Origin: Candidatus Hodarchaeota archaeon
GTDB taxonomy: Archaea; Asgardarchaeota; Heimdallarchaeia; Hodarchaeales; Hodarchaeaceae
NCBI GenBank assembly: GCA_016839815.1
Contig: JAEOTM010000038.1
Location: 1 to 64,000 of the forward strand
Length of the DNA: 64,000 nucleotides
Direction of reading: 5' to 3'
The translations under genes were made by a program, and so were the position numbers. Below are positions 28,001-35,831 of the stretch, in pieces. The notes below the pieces were generated by a model. The model had not been told where the DNA came from. It did no database searches and worked only from the letters and a program-made list of their open reading frames with translations. How positions within the stretch are numbered: position 1 is the first letter of the stretch; each line of letters starts with the position of its first letter.

Positions 28001-28836
28001 TAACGATCCCCGTTTCCATTGCCATTCTTCTCATTAGTAACACTTCTTTAAGTACCGTTGTCGATTCGAAAAAAGAAATCTCTATTTTCACCTCATTAGG
28101 AGTATCTCCATCAAGTATACTTGGAATTTTCCTAGCAGAATTCTTCATGCATGCAATTATTGGTTCTCTTATTGGATATATGGGAGGAGTCGTTTTTATT
28201 AGATTCGCTTCAACTGTTGGACTACTAACAAATTCTTTTTCGGTGAATTATTCTTCTAGTGCTGTTATTTTATCTCTTTTATTTAGCGGTTTGGGGGTCC
28301 TTGTAAGTTTGATTGCTCCTCTTAGACAATCTAGTTTGATCTCTGTCCCTTCCAAAAAGAGAGTCTGGCAAATTAAATCATCTCCTGAAGGTGATGGAAC
28401 TATTTGGAATATCCATTTACCTTTTGTCGCTGCGAACGAAAGAGAGGTTGAAGGAATCCTAGTTTTTCTCAGAGAGTTTTTCCTCATCTATGAATCAGAA
28501 AGTGTAGGAGGACCCTTTTTTATGCGTGCTCCGATAACTTTCAAGAATAAGGCTGGTATAGAAAAGCAACTTCACACAACTGTTAATCTAGCTCCCTTTG
28601 ACATGGGAATAATTCAAAAAATTGTGATTTCAGCTTACTATGATGAGGTCAGAGATCACTGGAAGCTTCTCTTCAGATTAACACGAGAAGAAGGAGTTTT
28701 ACAGGCCTGGCAAGCGTTAGTTAAACGATTTATTGGCGTTATGAGGCAGCAATTATTACTCTGGAAGGTACTGTCGAATGGAGAGAAGGATCGTTGTAGT
28801 GAAGAATTCTCTCACCAATATCAGCAAGATAACTAG
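25075..28836 (+). CDS. Fusion of inactive-looking M28 peptidase domain with FtsX/MacB-type permease
   Basis: 1253 residues. A signal-anchor (12-30) precedes an M28-like ectodomain. A PA-like insert (about 140-265) is followed by QNVIGVLPG, ISAYFDSSS, GADEACG and FLALSGHNQAAIGAREF. These align with canonical NVI..PG, HxD, GADDNASG and EE..L.GS, but the metal-binding His is Tyr290 and the Glu pair is lost (His339-Asn340). A carboxypeptidase-regulatory-like beta domain (535-625), a helical region, three membrane helices (825-905) and a four-helix FtsX-like unit (TILNFSGIALLTFSL to the end near 1110) follow, then a cytosolic tail. No ABC ATPase is adjacent. A TATA-like CTAAATAC about 25 bases upstream of ATG 25075 suggests a leaderless mRNA. 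Confidence 0.8.
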   Translation: MRLNKSLVRQHSLCWMLISFFIVISVFIVYQTPKRATTNTLLTNLDTDSSLEEISIKVQDQINYGYYVDQINAIYFQNIRNHIGNFSNMRSRVTGYPGYDLAVDYIENFFTKQNLSSIQTFSYPHIAPFDQGTQITIAGTNYTAHALVPNSVHTSGTPSTGLSGPLIYGGSGQYSELEGKKINGAIIVLEFNSQDNWINLVSLGAKAVIYLAPENTNRHEGETKSIDIPLEFPRVYIDNRSVAGTIRTLSNQMNQNVTVYSKIKWKSFTAQNVIGVLPGLDEDIICISAYFDSSSFVPALSPGADEACGIATLLELIHIFKANNIVPQKTLMFLALSGHNQAAIGAREFVYHHYDQLNQKGGIKFFLSLDLSASTTSIGINPYGYLYKYKLRYTTGNNMYRRLKSIGDLFLQYASEIGSDADYSFNVESYVNIEDMFENIAPITFVGDQEPFIASNVLALSLFSADSSRRRVSTPFDVPNSLTYDNLKGQIIYSICAILQLTNDSQLDNYLDMQPKEFSVKPNRHVGFGVITGSCKTYDETSLTVDTVPNALIRVTSKDPLTGRSGYYAYYTMTDENGFYSIKGVSSSQPDNPLEFHIEAYSIDNEGKLVLANNLGSFGVYFDQSKELVTKEITINPTVFTCGTLGLFQVSHPYERTHSTSDLSYQVVDPISRASHSSYGFTSLNSISLIFISPNTPASLLGTFTDDVSAVYATNSSADALRGNGFQVTTGEFRNLGLSSLITSEDLHSLTRIYVNWYSSHGIYDHKVEASFQQVSNQLINVRNLLDASKYSEALTEISVLRDMTIASLNHARSILDDSRNTALLFALFLIPFSLTLANFLFDFTSDLKWLLGSCITYGLTFGFFYLIHPGFQVAPHLIFSLLGLFNVLSVLLIFYVFSLEVFGFLKHLRNKTLGSHFIQSNQTGVLFVALKTGILRMKRQKSRTILNFSGIALLTFSLTLFTSTRSQVDNNVLEVTIPVSIAILLISNTSLSTVVDSKKEISIFTSLGVSPSSILGIFLAEFFMHAIIGSLIGYMGGVVFIRFASTVGLLTNSFSVNYSSSAVILSLLFSGLGVLVSLIAPLRQSSLISVPSKKRVWQIKSSPEGDGTIWNIHLPFVAANEREVEGILVFLREFFLIYESESVGGPFFMRAPITFKNKAGIEKQLHTTVNLAPFDMGIIQKIVISAYYDEVRDHWKLLFRLTREEGVLQAWQALVKRFIGVMRQQLLLWKVLSNGEKDRCSEEFSHQYQQDN

Positions 28837-28859
28837 GATTAACCATAAATGAACTTTTC

Positions 28860-29681
28860 TTATTTTGGTGGTCCCTGCTGAAGTCTTTCTAAAACTGGAT
28901 CCAGACTATCCTGACCCCACATCGATTCTATCCACCAGGTGCCACCAGCTTCTTCATAAGCTCTGACTTTGTCTTTTGCTTCAGACCGGTTTTGTGATGA
29001 GGTAGTACCCTCCACAATTATATCGAATTTGTGTTTAGATGTATGTTTCTCGGCAGTGTAATGTTTTATTTCCCTGATATTCTCTGGCGTGACCTGTTCA
29101 AACTTTCCTTTTTTATTCATGATTGCTGGAAGAATTCCATCGTATTTTAATGCACGTTGCATTGATTTCACTCTGGGCCAAGCAGCTACTACCCAGATTG
29201 GGATTCGTGGCTGTTGTACTGGGATTGGGGGAGGATGTCTTGTGAAAAAAGCTGATTCTTGAATTTGATAATGTTTTCCAGTAAAAGTGAATTTTCCTTG
29301 CCATAGTCTGGTAATAATCTCCAGGCTTTCATCCAGTAATTCTGCACGAACTTTTCTATCTATTTCTTCTCCGAATTCGGCAAATCCGGTATCAATGGCC
29401 CCTAATGCCACTGAAAGTGTAATACGCCCTTTTGAAATCGTATCAAGTGTTACCAATTCACTAGCTACTTTCCATGGTCTCATCCGTGATATTGGTGAGA
29501 TTAAAGTTCCCAAACGGATTTTTTCTGTTTTACAAGCAATCGCAGTAAGTGTTATCCAGGCATCCACGCCATAGAAAGACTCCCACACAAAAAATCCATC
29601 CCATCCTTTTTTTTCTGCTACTTGAGCAAATTCAATTGCTTTGGTTACATTACTTTCGGGAAACACAAACCCATATTTCAT
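28860..29681 (-). CDS. LLM-class flavin/F420-dependent oxidoreductase
   Basis: 273 residues from ATG 29681 (TTG 29693 is an alternative). The bacterial-luciferase-like TIM barrel is clear: KYGFVFPES, EKKGWDGFFVWES, IRLGTLISPISRMRPWKVASELVTLD, and GRITLSVALGA. The strand-3 region and PIWVVAAWPR near the middle fit F420- or FMN-dependent members. It is cytosolic and uses reduced F420 or FMN to reduce or oxidise a small molecule. The substrate is unknown. The C-terminus ends within 23 bases of the convergent M28/FtsX stop. Confidence 0.87.
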   Translation of the reverse strand: MKYGFVFPESNVTKAIEFAQVAEKKGWDGFFVWESFYGVDAWITLTAIACKTEKIRLGTLISPISRMRPWKVASELVTLDTISKGRITLSVALGAIDTGFAEFGEEIDRKVRAELLDESLEIITRLWQGKFTFTGKHYQIQESAFFTRHPPPIPVQQPRIPIWVVAAWPRVKSMQRALKYDGILPAIMNKKGKFEQVTPENIREIKHYTAEKHTSKHKFDIIVEGTTSSQNRSEAKDKVRAYEEAGGTWWIESMWGQDSLDPVLERLQQGPPK

Positions 29682-29774
29682 TTTATTACCCAATTCAGCC
29701 AGACTTGGTACTCACTTGGTATTATTGAACCTTTCCTCTTCTCAAACACTTTGGTGAGTTCTTAAGAGGTTAAA

Positions 29775-29797
29775 TGTTAAGATATATTTAATTAACA
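29775..29797 (+). promoter_or_regulatory. TATA-like box enclosed by an inverted repeat
   Basis: TGTTAA (29775-29780) and TTAACA (29792-29797) flank the AT-rich core GATATATTTAA, which has the look of an archaeal TATA box. It lies 46-68 bases before GTG 29843. A repressor binding the inverted repeat would block TBP, so it is a candidate operator-promoter. Confidence 0.4.
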
Positions 29798-29842
29798 TCA
29801 ATGTACATTAGTAATTATTCCTTCTATTAGTTGTTATTTTTA

Positions 29843-30601
29843 GTGATCATTGTGATCGGTATTGAGATTACGAGTAAAGCGAGTGGTATTCCTCTTTTTA
29901 CCCTTGAATTTCGTCCTGATACTTTATTTAATAGCGAAATTCGAGGAGGGCTAATAACCGCAATTATGCAAGTGATGGGGGAAACTTTTGGTCCACAAGA
30001 AACAAAGATAGTCAATTATGGCCATTATAATGCTATCTTAGTTGAGGGAAATTACGTTTATGGGACGCTTTTTACTTTTCAGTCAGGTCCGAGATTTGAA
30101 ACATTCATTGCTGATTTAATTACTCAATTTGAGGAAAAATTTCAAGACGATTTAGAAGCTACGATGAATGGAAAAACATTAGTCCATCAAGAACACTATG
30201 ATTTTGCGGTAGAATGTGCTCAAGCATATAAATCGTTCTCACACATTGATGTTACAAATTTAAGTAAATTATTAGATTCTATTCACAGTTATGGAGATAA
30301 AATCTTTGAAAACATGCTCATTTTTACACGGCCTGAAATGAGTCAGATTTACACCCATCTTATTGATGAACAATTTAGTGTATATAGTGAGGATGTATCT
30401 AAAGCCCTGAAGAATGTGTTAGATTTATCCAATCGCACCACTTTTCCCATTGAGAGTTTTCAAATCGCTTTATCCCGTGATTTCCATTGTCTCATGTTTA
30501 ATGTTTTTCCTTATTCAGTAATTGTCTTTGTTGGTGAAAAAGACTTAGAACTCACTCATTGGCGGATCCAAGAGGTCAAAGCTGATTTTTCCGAAGGTTA
30601 G
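29843..30601 (+). CDS. Longin-like / unknown soluble protein, possible Asgard signature family
   Basis: About 252 residues from GTG 29843. TTG 29831 or GTG 29852 are alternatives, and none has a good ribosome-binding site. The opening IVIGIEIT..GIPLFTLEF, then LITAIMQVMGETFG, then VNYGHYNAILVEGNYVYGTLFT, then FIADLITQFEEKF, follows the beta-beta-alpha-beta-beta-beta-alpha order of longin/roadblock-type domains common in Asgard genomes. The second half (about 105-250) is helical, then a further beta segment (DFHCLMFNVFPYSVIVFVGEK) resembles a second, divergent copy. Identification is by pattern and tentative. It lies about 1 kb from an Arf-like GTPase gene, the usual partner type. Confidence 0.55.
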   Translation: MIIVIGIEITSKASGIPLFTLEFRPDTLFNSEIRGGLITAIMQVMGETFGPQETKIVNYGHYNAILVEGNYVYGTLFTFQSGPRFETFIADLITQFEEKFQDDLEATMNGKTLVHQEHYDFAVECAQAYKSFSHIDVTNLSKLLDSIHSYGDKIFENMLIFTRPEMSQIYTHLIDEQFSVYSEDVSKALKNVLDLSNRTTFPIESFQIALSRDFHCLMFNVFPYSVIVFVGEKDLELTHWRIQEVKADFSEG

Positions 30602-30724
30602 ATTGGGTAGACTCACATTTTATTGCTGAGGACTTCTGTAGAGTCACCAATTGAACACTAGCTATCCTTTTAAGGTTGACGAACTGAAGATATACTTTAA
30701 CTCCAATAAATCGAAGGGATTCTA

Positions 30725-31561
30725 ATGATCGTAAACTCGGATAATTCAATAAATTCTCCTGACCAAAACCGCTCCCTACTTCTCATAATTGGGTTATTTT
30801 TATTTTTTCTTGTCTTTAAAATGCTGGATATCTTTTGGTTAACTTTAGACGAAGAATGGGGAGATATTTTACTTTCTAAGTCTTTTTCTGTCGTTTTAAT
30901 AATATTTTTACTTCTTTTTATGGGAAAGACATTTTTTGATATTGGTATAAAAAGAGAACATTTCTTTTACAATGTTTTCTTTAGTTTGAGCTTTGTGGTC
31001 TGTTCAATAATTTCCATGCGATTTGTATATACTCTTGTTGCTTGGGATTTCACCGCATGGGACATTTTTGATGTTTCACTCACGTTTCTTTACCTTACTT
31101 TTGTAACGAATATTGTTAATGTGATGATGGAAGAGAGTCTATTTCGTGGTATCTTTCTTCGATTATCTTTGGATGCTTCAAAGAATCATTTTTGGCGTGC
31201 AAATCTATTACAGGCATTTTTCTTTGGAATCTGGCATTTTCCTACCCCAGTAAAAGAATATGTATTGGGTGAAATGGTTTTAGCAGAAACAATTATGTAT
31301 ATGTGTGTTCTATGTACTCTATCATTTGCTGTAGCTCTTCCTTGGGGGTACTATTATTATAAGACTAGTTCCATAGTCCCTTCACTAATCTGGCACTTAT
31401 TTTGGAATTCAACGCTTGGAATTTTTCCCCTATCTTCTGATAATATGCTTGCTTACCTACTCGCCTTATTAACAGGAACATCTATCGCTCTTGGCTCAAT
31501 TCCTCTATTCGATAGGATTATTTCTCCCGAAGTACTTGATACGCTCCCGCCTTGGACGTAA
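30725..31561 (+). CDS. CPBP-family intramembrane glutamic protease (Rce1/CAAX-like)
   Basis: 278 residues with about eight hydrophobic segments. The motif E136-E137-S-L-F-R141 matches the EExxxR glutamate site. FxxxH171 (FFFGIWHF) and a later His in LIWHLFWN complete the CPBP (PF02517) set. The fold cleaves prenylated CAAX proteins in eukaryotes and other membrane substrates in prokaryotes. A GAAGGGA site precedes ATG 30725. It ends 1 base before the end of the convergent Arf-like GTPase gene. Its substrate is unknown, and no CAAX box is seen in the neighbouring GTPase. Confidence 0.88.
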   Translation: MIVNSDNSINSPDQNRSLLLIIGLFLFFLVFKMLDIFWLTLDEEWGDILLSKSFSVVLIIFLLLFMGKTFFDIGIKREHFFYNVFFSLSFVVCSIISMRFVYTLVAWDFTAWDIFDVSLTFLYLTFVTNIVNVMMEESLFRGIFLRLSLDASKNHFWRANLLQAFFFGIWHFPTPVKEYVLGEMVLAETIMYMCVLCTLSFAVALPWGYYYYKTSSIVPSLIWHLFWNSTLGIFPLSSDNMLAYLLALLTGTSIALGSIPLFDRIISPEVLDTLPPWT

Positions 31562-31562
31562 A

Positions 31563-32138
31563 TTACCCTTTCATCATGATTTCACGAATCAACCGAGTTA
31601 CTTTTGGCAATCCATATCCTGTTTTTTGACTAGTAACTATTGTTAGATAATCTTTAGTCTCAGGAACTTCCAGTGCAGTTTGAACTGTCTCTTCGACAGT
31701 GGTTATTAATTCTGCATCCTTTTTTACCCCTTGCTTTGCTTTTATTAAATCAAATTTATTGCAAACTATAATACATGGAGTTTCTACCGTTAGAGGAACA
31801 ATTCTTTGGTGGAACTCTTTTTTCGATTCTTCAAAGCGAGAGGAGTCATTAGCATCTACCACATAGATTATCACATCGGTGGTTTTGAGGTGTGATTCCC
31901 ATTGATCACGTAATGCTTCTTGTCCCCCTAAGTCAATAATTGTAGCATTTACTAATCCATCATCATCCTGCAATGATAATGAATCCATTGTTGACGAAAG
32001 TGTTGGTTTTAGATCACTGACAAATTTACCTGTCTTTAATCGAATAAACATAGCTGTTTTTCCTGCAAAATCCAATCCACAGAATACCAAATTGATAGGG
32101 GATCCTATAGCCCGGATAGTTGATTTTAAATGGCTCAT
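31563..32138 (-). CDS. Arf/Sar-type small GTPase (Asgard ArfR-like)
   Basis: 191 residues with all G-motifs of an Arf-family GTPase: G1 GLDFAGKT (21-28), G2 Thr46, G3 D69-L-G-G-Q73 (Arf-type WDxGGQ-like), G4 N127-K-F-D130 and G5 TSQK (169-172). The N-terminus MSHLKSTIRAIG is short. There is no Gly2, so no Arf-style myristoylation is expected, and there is no C-terminal Cys box. ATG 32138 lies 6 bases after the stop of the 520-residue gene, with AAAGGAGG in that gene's end, so the two are co-transcribed and translationally linked. It probably switches a membrane- or cytoskeleton-related process in an Asgard host. Confidence 0.92.
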   Translation of the reverse strand: MSHLKSTIRAIGSPINLVFCGLDFAGKTAMFIRLKTGKFVSDLKPTLSSTMDSLSLQDDDGLVNATIIDLGGQEALRDQWESHLKTTDVIIYVVDANDSSRFEESKKEFHQRIVPLTVETPCIIVCNKFDLIKAKQGVKKDAELITTVEETVQTALEVPETKDYLTIVTSQKTGYGLPKVTRLIREIMMKG

Positions 32139-32144
32139 GTGTAT

Positions 32145-33707
32145 TTATGTTCCTCCTTTGTCTATTATGGATATGATCGGCATTGTTTTTTCTGAATTCT
32201 CGGACTTAATTTCGTTAAAATGTTCGAAAGCTAGGTTGACATCATGAGGAATTGTATTAATTTCAGTGGGGTTCTTTCGTGTTATTTCTTCATGAATACT
32301 AATCATGGAGGATCCAGCTTCATAGAAGAGGATGAGTGTATTTCCAATAAGTATGTCTTGTGGAATTTCATAAGACGGAGTGAAAGTAACGGTATCCTTA
32401 GAGGTGATTCCTCTTTTCCCCTGAAGTGGAGATTTGTACACGTTGATTGACGAGATTACTTCTTCTTTCAATTCCTTAGCAACCAATAGGTCTAGTTTTG
32501 AGTTTAGATTTTCTGAATCAAAGATCTTCTGAAACAAATCTTTTATGAAAAATGAATGGTTTAGAACCAAGTATATCTGATTTGCATGGGCTAAATCGGC
32601 TTCGAGTCTTCTTCGAGTTGATGAGGAATCAGCAATCGAAGAAAGAAAGATCTCGGCATCGATAAGTCTTACATTAGAATATGCTTTTCGTAACGCATAT
32701 ATTTCTGACTCATGATCTTTTGTAAAATCCGAAATAGCCTGAAATTGATTGTCAGCTAGCTGTGAAAGAGTTTTAATAAGAGTTAAATTGACAAATTTCC
32801 GTTTTCCCCCTTTTTCTCCCATGGATGTGGACTGACAATAGTTTTCTAAACTAGTTAACGCCTGATTAAAGACCTGTTCACTTGAAAATCGTGGTTGAAT
32901 TGTCCTCTGGTTAATAATTTCCCCCAGAGATTTGTGGAGAGAATCAATATCTTTGGAAGAATATCCTAATCTCTTAAGATCATCTTTAATTAAGTGTTTA
33001 TCAACTTTCAATTCATCAAAATCAAAGACTTTTATCTGGTCTAAATAAAATTCTCTTTTTGGAACGTGTCCTTTATTACATATCAATTTCGCAAGAATAA
33101 TTGCTTGTTTCTCATCCATCCAGAGAGAAGTAAATGATTGATATAATATTGGTAATAATGAGGTAATAGATTCATTTATTTTGGTTAAATTTTCATAATA
33201 ATTAAAAAGATGTGAAAAAGTGTCTACTCCAACTTTTTCTACACTCCCTGATTCCTCATCAGACACATCGGTTGTAGTACTTCCCAACTGATCTATTCTA
33301 TTGAGCAAAGAATGTGCTTCATTTGGGGTGAGAGAGAATTTTGGTACGAGTTTTCTATTCACAATTCTGTCCAGTAATTCATCTATTTCAAGAACTAGTA
33401 AGGCAGTTTTTGGTCTATTATGTGACATGGCAATTAAATTTAGATTTATGAGTCGGGGAAATCCGTCTGGTAGCTCCAATCGGGATGGTTTACAGTCAAG
33501 ATCTTTGGCTAGAGTTGTTGGTTTAATCTGCCCTCCATGAAGAATCATGGATATCAATATTTGTGAGGGAAAATCTTCTAGACCAACATCAATGAACATC
33601 TTTAATATTCGGTGTCGAATAAACGATGATACAGGAATTGGTTCTAAAAATTGAACCTGATTATTATCTTTTTTTTTCTTTCCTGTAGGATCATCACTGT
33701 TATGCAC
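32145..33707 (-). CDS. Unknown 520-residue protein co-transcribed with the Arf-like GTPase
   Basis: Soluble and charged, with no signal or membrane segment. A pattern near residues 30-90 (RHRILKMFIDVGLEDFPSQIL, TTLAKDLDCKPS, LINLNLIAM) may be a winged helix. The rest is mostly long helices (about 150-390) with a small beta region at 425-480. I recognise no family. Because its stop is 6 bases from the GTPase start, it may be an effector, regulator or adaptor of that GTPase. The winged helix also allows a DNA-binding role. It is divergent from another unknown gene at 33862. Confidence 0.65.
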   Translation of the reverse strand: MHNSDDPTGKKKKDNNQVQFLEPIPVSSFIRHRILKMFIDVGLEDFPSQILISMILHGGQIKPTTLAKDLDCKPSRLELPDGFPRLINLNLIAMSHNRPKTALLVLEIDELLDRIVNRKLVPKFSLTPNEAHSLLNRIDQLGSTTTDVSDEESGSVEKVGVDTFSHLFNYYENLTKINESITSLLPILYQSFTSLWMDEKQAIILAKLICNKGHVPKREFYLDQIKVFDFDELKVDKHLIKDDLKRLGYSSKDIDSLHKSLGEIINQRTIQPRFSSEQVFNQALTSLENYCQSTSMGEKGGKRKFVNLTLIKTLSQLADNQFQAISDFTKDHESEIYALRKAYSNVRLIDAEIFLSSIADSSSTRRRLEADLAHANQIYLVLNHSFFIKDLFQKIFDSENLNSKLDLLVAKELKEEVISSINVYKSPLQGKRGITSKDTVTFTPSYEIPQDILIGNTLILFYEAGSSMISIHEEITRKNPTEINTIPHDVNLAFEHFNEIKSENSEKTMPIISIIDKGGT

Positions 33708-33861
33708 CAGTATTCAGCTCAAGATGTTGATTGTCTTGTGAAACTTATATTTCTATACATAAATATTTTCAGGCAATATACATTAATTTTGTGTATATCT
33801 CTTCTGAAATACGAAATTATTAAAACTGCTATGAATTCTTTGAGTGTTAGGATGAATAAGA

Positions 33862-34815
33862 GTGACTGGGGTCGATTCAGTATTTTCTTCTGTGATATTC
33901 TGTTATTTTTTGGATCGAGGCCCTAGTTCGATAGACTATTTTTTCCTAGGTGAGATTACTGAAGACCCTAATCTCACTGCAGTTCGATTGATGACAAAAT
34001 CCACTGCAATGGTAAAGGGAGATATTTCCCAACAGGTTGAACAGTCAATTACCAATCAATTGAGTGGTCCTGATATTTTTCCTGTTGATCCCAAATGTCG
34101 AATGGTTTGGTATAATTGGTTAATCGGAAATCGATTTTCTAAGGATTCTAGGATCAAAAGTACTGGTGCAATGGCAGGGATTTACTGTATCTACAGAAAG
34201 GATAAGGAAGGAATTATTAGAAATTCATTGAAGGTTATTGAACAGATTCTTAGAAATCTTAGCTTAGATTTCAAGACCATTGATGACGTAATTAGGAAGA
34301 AATTGAATCTCACTACCTCAACAAGTATCACTCATGAACACTTTGCTAAAATCATTAAGGAAAGTGATACAAGCGTCATTACAAAGAGCATCAGTTCAGA
34401 ATTGAATGAAAAAGTCAAAAAATATTCAGAGGTTCGAGGAGACAAGTATGGTCCTCAAACCGCTAAGTTTAAAGTTATCTTACAGAATATGGTGTTCAAG
34501 AAAGGTACACCAGATGAAATTATTGGCCAATCCAACAAGAGACAATTCTGGGATTCCATGATAAAAATCTTAGATTTACAAATCCAATCAAAATTGCCTA
34601 AAATCGCCTCGAAGGAACTTAACGAGAAGGAATTAAGAGATGTATTTCAGTTATTAACAAATCAGAAAATCTGGAGGGAACTTCCGTTGGGGAAGATCCA
34701 TCCATCAATTCAATCAAAGGATGTCAGTTTTTTTTTCTTCTATTATTGGTTAGCTCATCATCAGCTGCTTAAGAAGAAAAAAGCTCTCAAATTCTACCAG
34801 AAAATTGTGAAATAA
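33862..34815 (+). CDS. Unknown 317-residue soluble protein, divergent to the GTPase operon
   Basis: Open from GTG 33862 (alternative GTG 33892). The N-terminal YFLDRGPSSIDYFFLGEI suggests two beta strands. The rest is helical and Lys-rich, with segments such as EGIIRNSLKVIEQILRNL and ELNEKVKKYSEVRGDKYGPQTAKF. The C-terminus has an aromatic helix (VSFFFFYYWLAHHQLL) followed by Lys-rich residues. No family is recognised. It shares the 154-base spacer with the GTPase-linked operon, which suggests a common regulatory region. The start is uncertain because no ribosome-binding site is seen. Confidence 0.6.
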   Translation: MTGVDSVFSSVIFCYFLDRGPSSIDYFFLGEITEDPNLTAVRLMTKSTAMVKGDISQQVEQSITNQLSGPDIFPVDPKCRMVWYNWLIGNRFSKDSRIKSTGAMAGIYCIYRKDKEGIIRNSLKVIEQILRNLSLDFKTIDDVIRKKLNLTTSTSITHEHFAKIIKESDTSVITKSISSELNEKVKKYSEVRGDKYGPQTAKFKVILQNMVFKKGTPDEIIGQSNKRQFWDSMIKILDLQIQSKLPKIASKELNEKELRDVFQLLTNQKIWRELPLGKIHPSIQSKDVSFFFFYYWLAHHQLLKKKKALKFYQKIVK

Positions 34816-34869
34816 GCAAATCCGTGATATATAACGACTTTTGAATCTGAATGACAAATAGTGAGTAAA

Positions 34870-35550
34870 ATGATTATCAAATCGAAACTACCCTGGATAA
34901 AGTTAATTATTATACAAGGGGTAATTATATCTTGTACTATTAATCATTTTGCGATTACTTTCCAAAATAGTGCCGAATTTTTACACAATTCCATTATTGA
35001 GACATTTAATAAAAAATTAGTACAGGAAAATACAAGTATAGATTCTATTGCTCCTGAAATTATAGGATCATCTGATATGAGTTACTTAGTCAATACTACG
35101 GGTCACAATATAACATGGTACATTTCTGATAAGAACCCTCTCAATTATTCAATCCTCCACAATTACTTATATATTGAAACTGAAAGAAATAAAACTTGGT
35201 CAGAGAACCAGACAGTTATATTCTCTGTGGATAATCTACTAGTAGGAATCCACCTTTTTACAATCATAGTGGAAGATTTATCCCATAATACTTTTTCTGA
35301 TGATGTTGTAGTGATGGTGGGTGAAAAAGCTAATTTTCCAACGTTCACTACTACGAACACTGAACCTGCGGATTCAAATCAGAATATTCAAGAATTATTC
35401 ATACTCGGACTTATTCTTGCCGTAATAATCTTAGTCTCAATGGTAATTGTTGAAAATAGAAGGAATAAGAAAAGGATCGATTTACCATTTAAACTTCCTC
35501 CTGAAGATGCTCTCGAATTAGAATTTCTTGATGAACAGGATTTTCTTTGA
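34870..35550 (+). CDS. Secreted single-pass protein with cadherin/Ig-like domain
   Basis: About 226 residues from ATG 34870 (GTG 34861 is also in frame). An N-terminal hydrophobic segment (LIIIQGVIISCTI) serves as signal. Residues 60-150 read APEIIGSSDMSYLVNTTGHNI and end FTIIVEDLSHNTFSDDVVVMV, the Ig/cadherin-like layout found in many archaeal surface proteins. A single transmembrane helix (about 178-198) and a basic stretch (ENRRNKKR) follow, with an acidic inner tail (EDALELEFLDEQDFL). It lies 54 bases after the 33862 gene on the same strand and may be co-transcribed with it. Confidence 0.72.
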   Translation: MIIKSKLPWIKLIIIQGVIISCTINHFAITFQNSAEFLHNSIIETFNKKLVQENTSIDSIAPEIIGSSDMSYLVNTTGHNITWYISDKNPLNYSILHNYLYIETERNKTWSENQTVIFSVDNLLVGIHLFTIIVEDLSHNTFSDDVVVMVGEKANFPTFTTTNTEPADSNQNIQELFILGLILAVIILVSMVIVENRRNKKRIDLPFKLPPEDALELEFLDEQDFL

Positions 35551-35740
35551 TTTAATCAAAAGAATGGTATGGAATTTACTATAGATCATTTTATTTCTAG
35601 CTTAACTTTGTTTTTAAGATTAAACACCTATTTAGAATTTATTGGAATAATTTCTCATGAATACAATATATAAAATTCAGTGATTTACGTGATAAAGGAA
35701 AATATGATAGTTTGAGTTATAAGTCCAATTTTTTCAAAAA

Positions 35741-35750
35741 ATTTATAAAG
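35741..35750 (+). promoter_or_regulatory. TATA-like box upstream of the 35832 gene
   Basis: ATTTATAAAG follows an A-rich stretch, like a BRE-TATA pair. It sits 82-91 bases before ATG 35832, giving a leader of about 55-60 bases. A second, weaker AT-rich region follows at 35760-35775. Confidence 0.4.
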
Positions 35751-35831
35751 ACTGACTTATATTGTGGTAAATATTCATACAAGCTATATCAACGATAGAA
35801 AAAGTAAAAACATAGAGTATGGTGAAACAAA

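Noticed and set aside
25075..28836. Reading the M28 region as an active aminopeptidase
   Set aside because: The metal-binding His and the Glu pair are replaced in the aligned motifs, so catalysis is not supported.
33651..33926. 91-codon plus-strand frame in the spacer before the 33862 gene
   Set aside because: It begins inside the opposite 520-residue gene and shows no domain or codon pattern like its neighbours.
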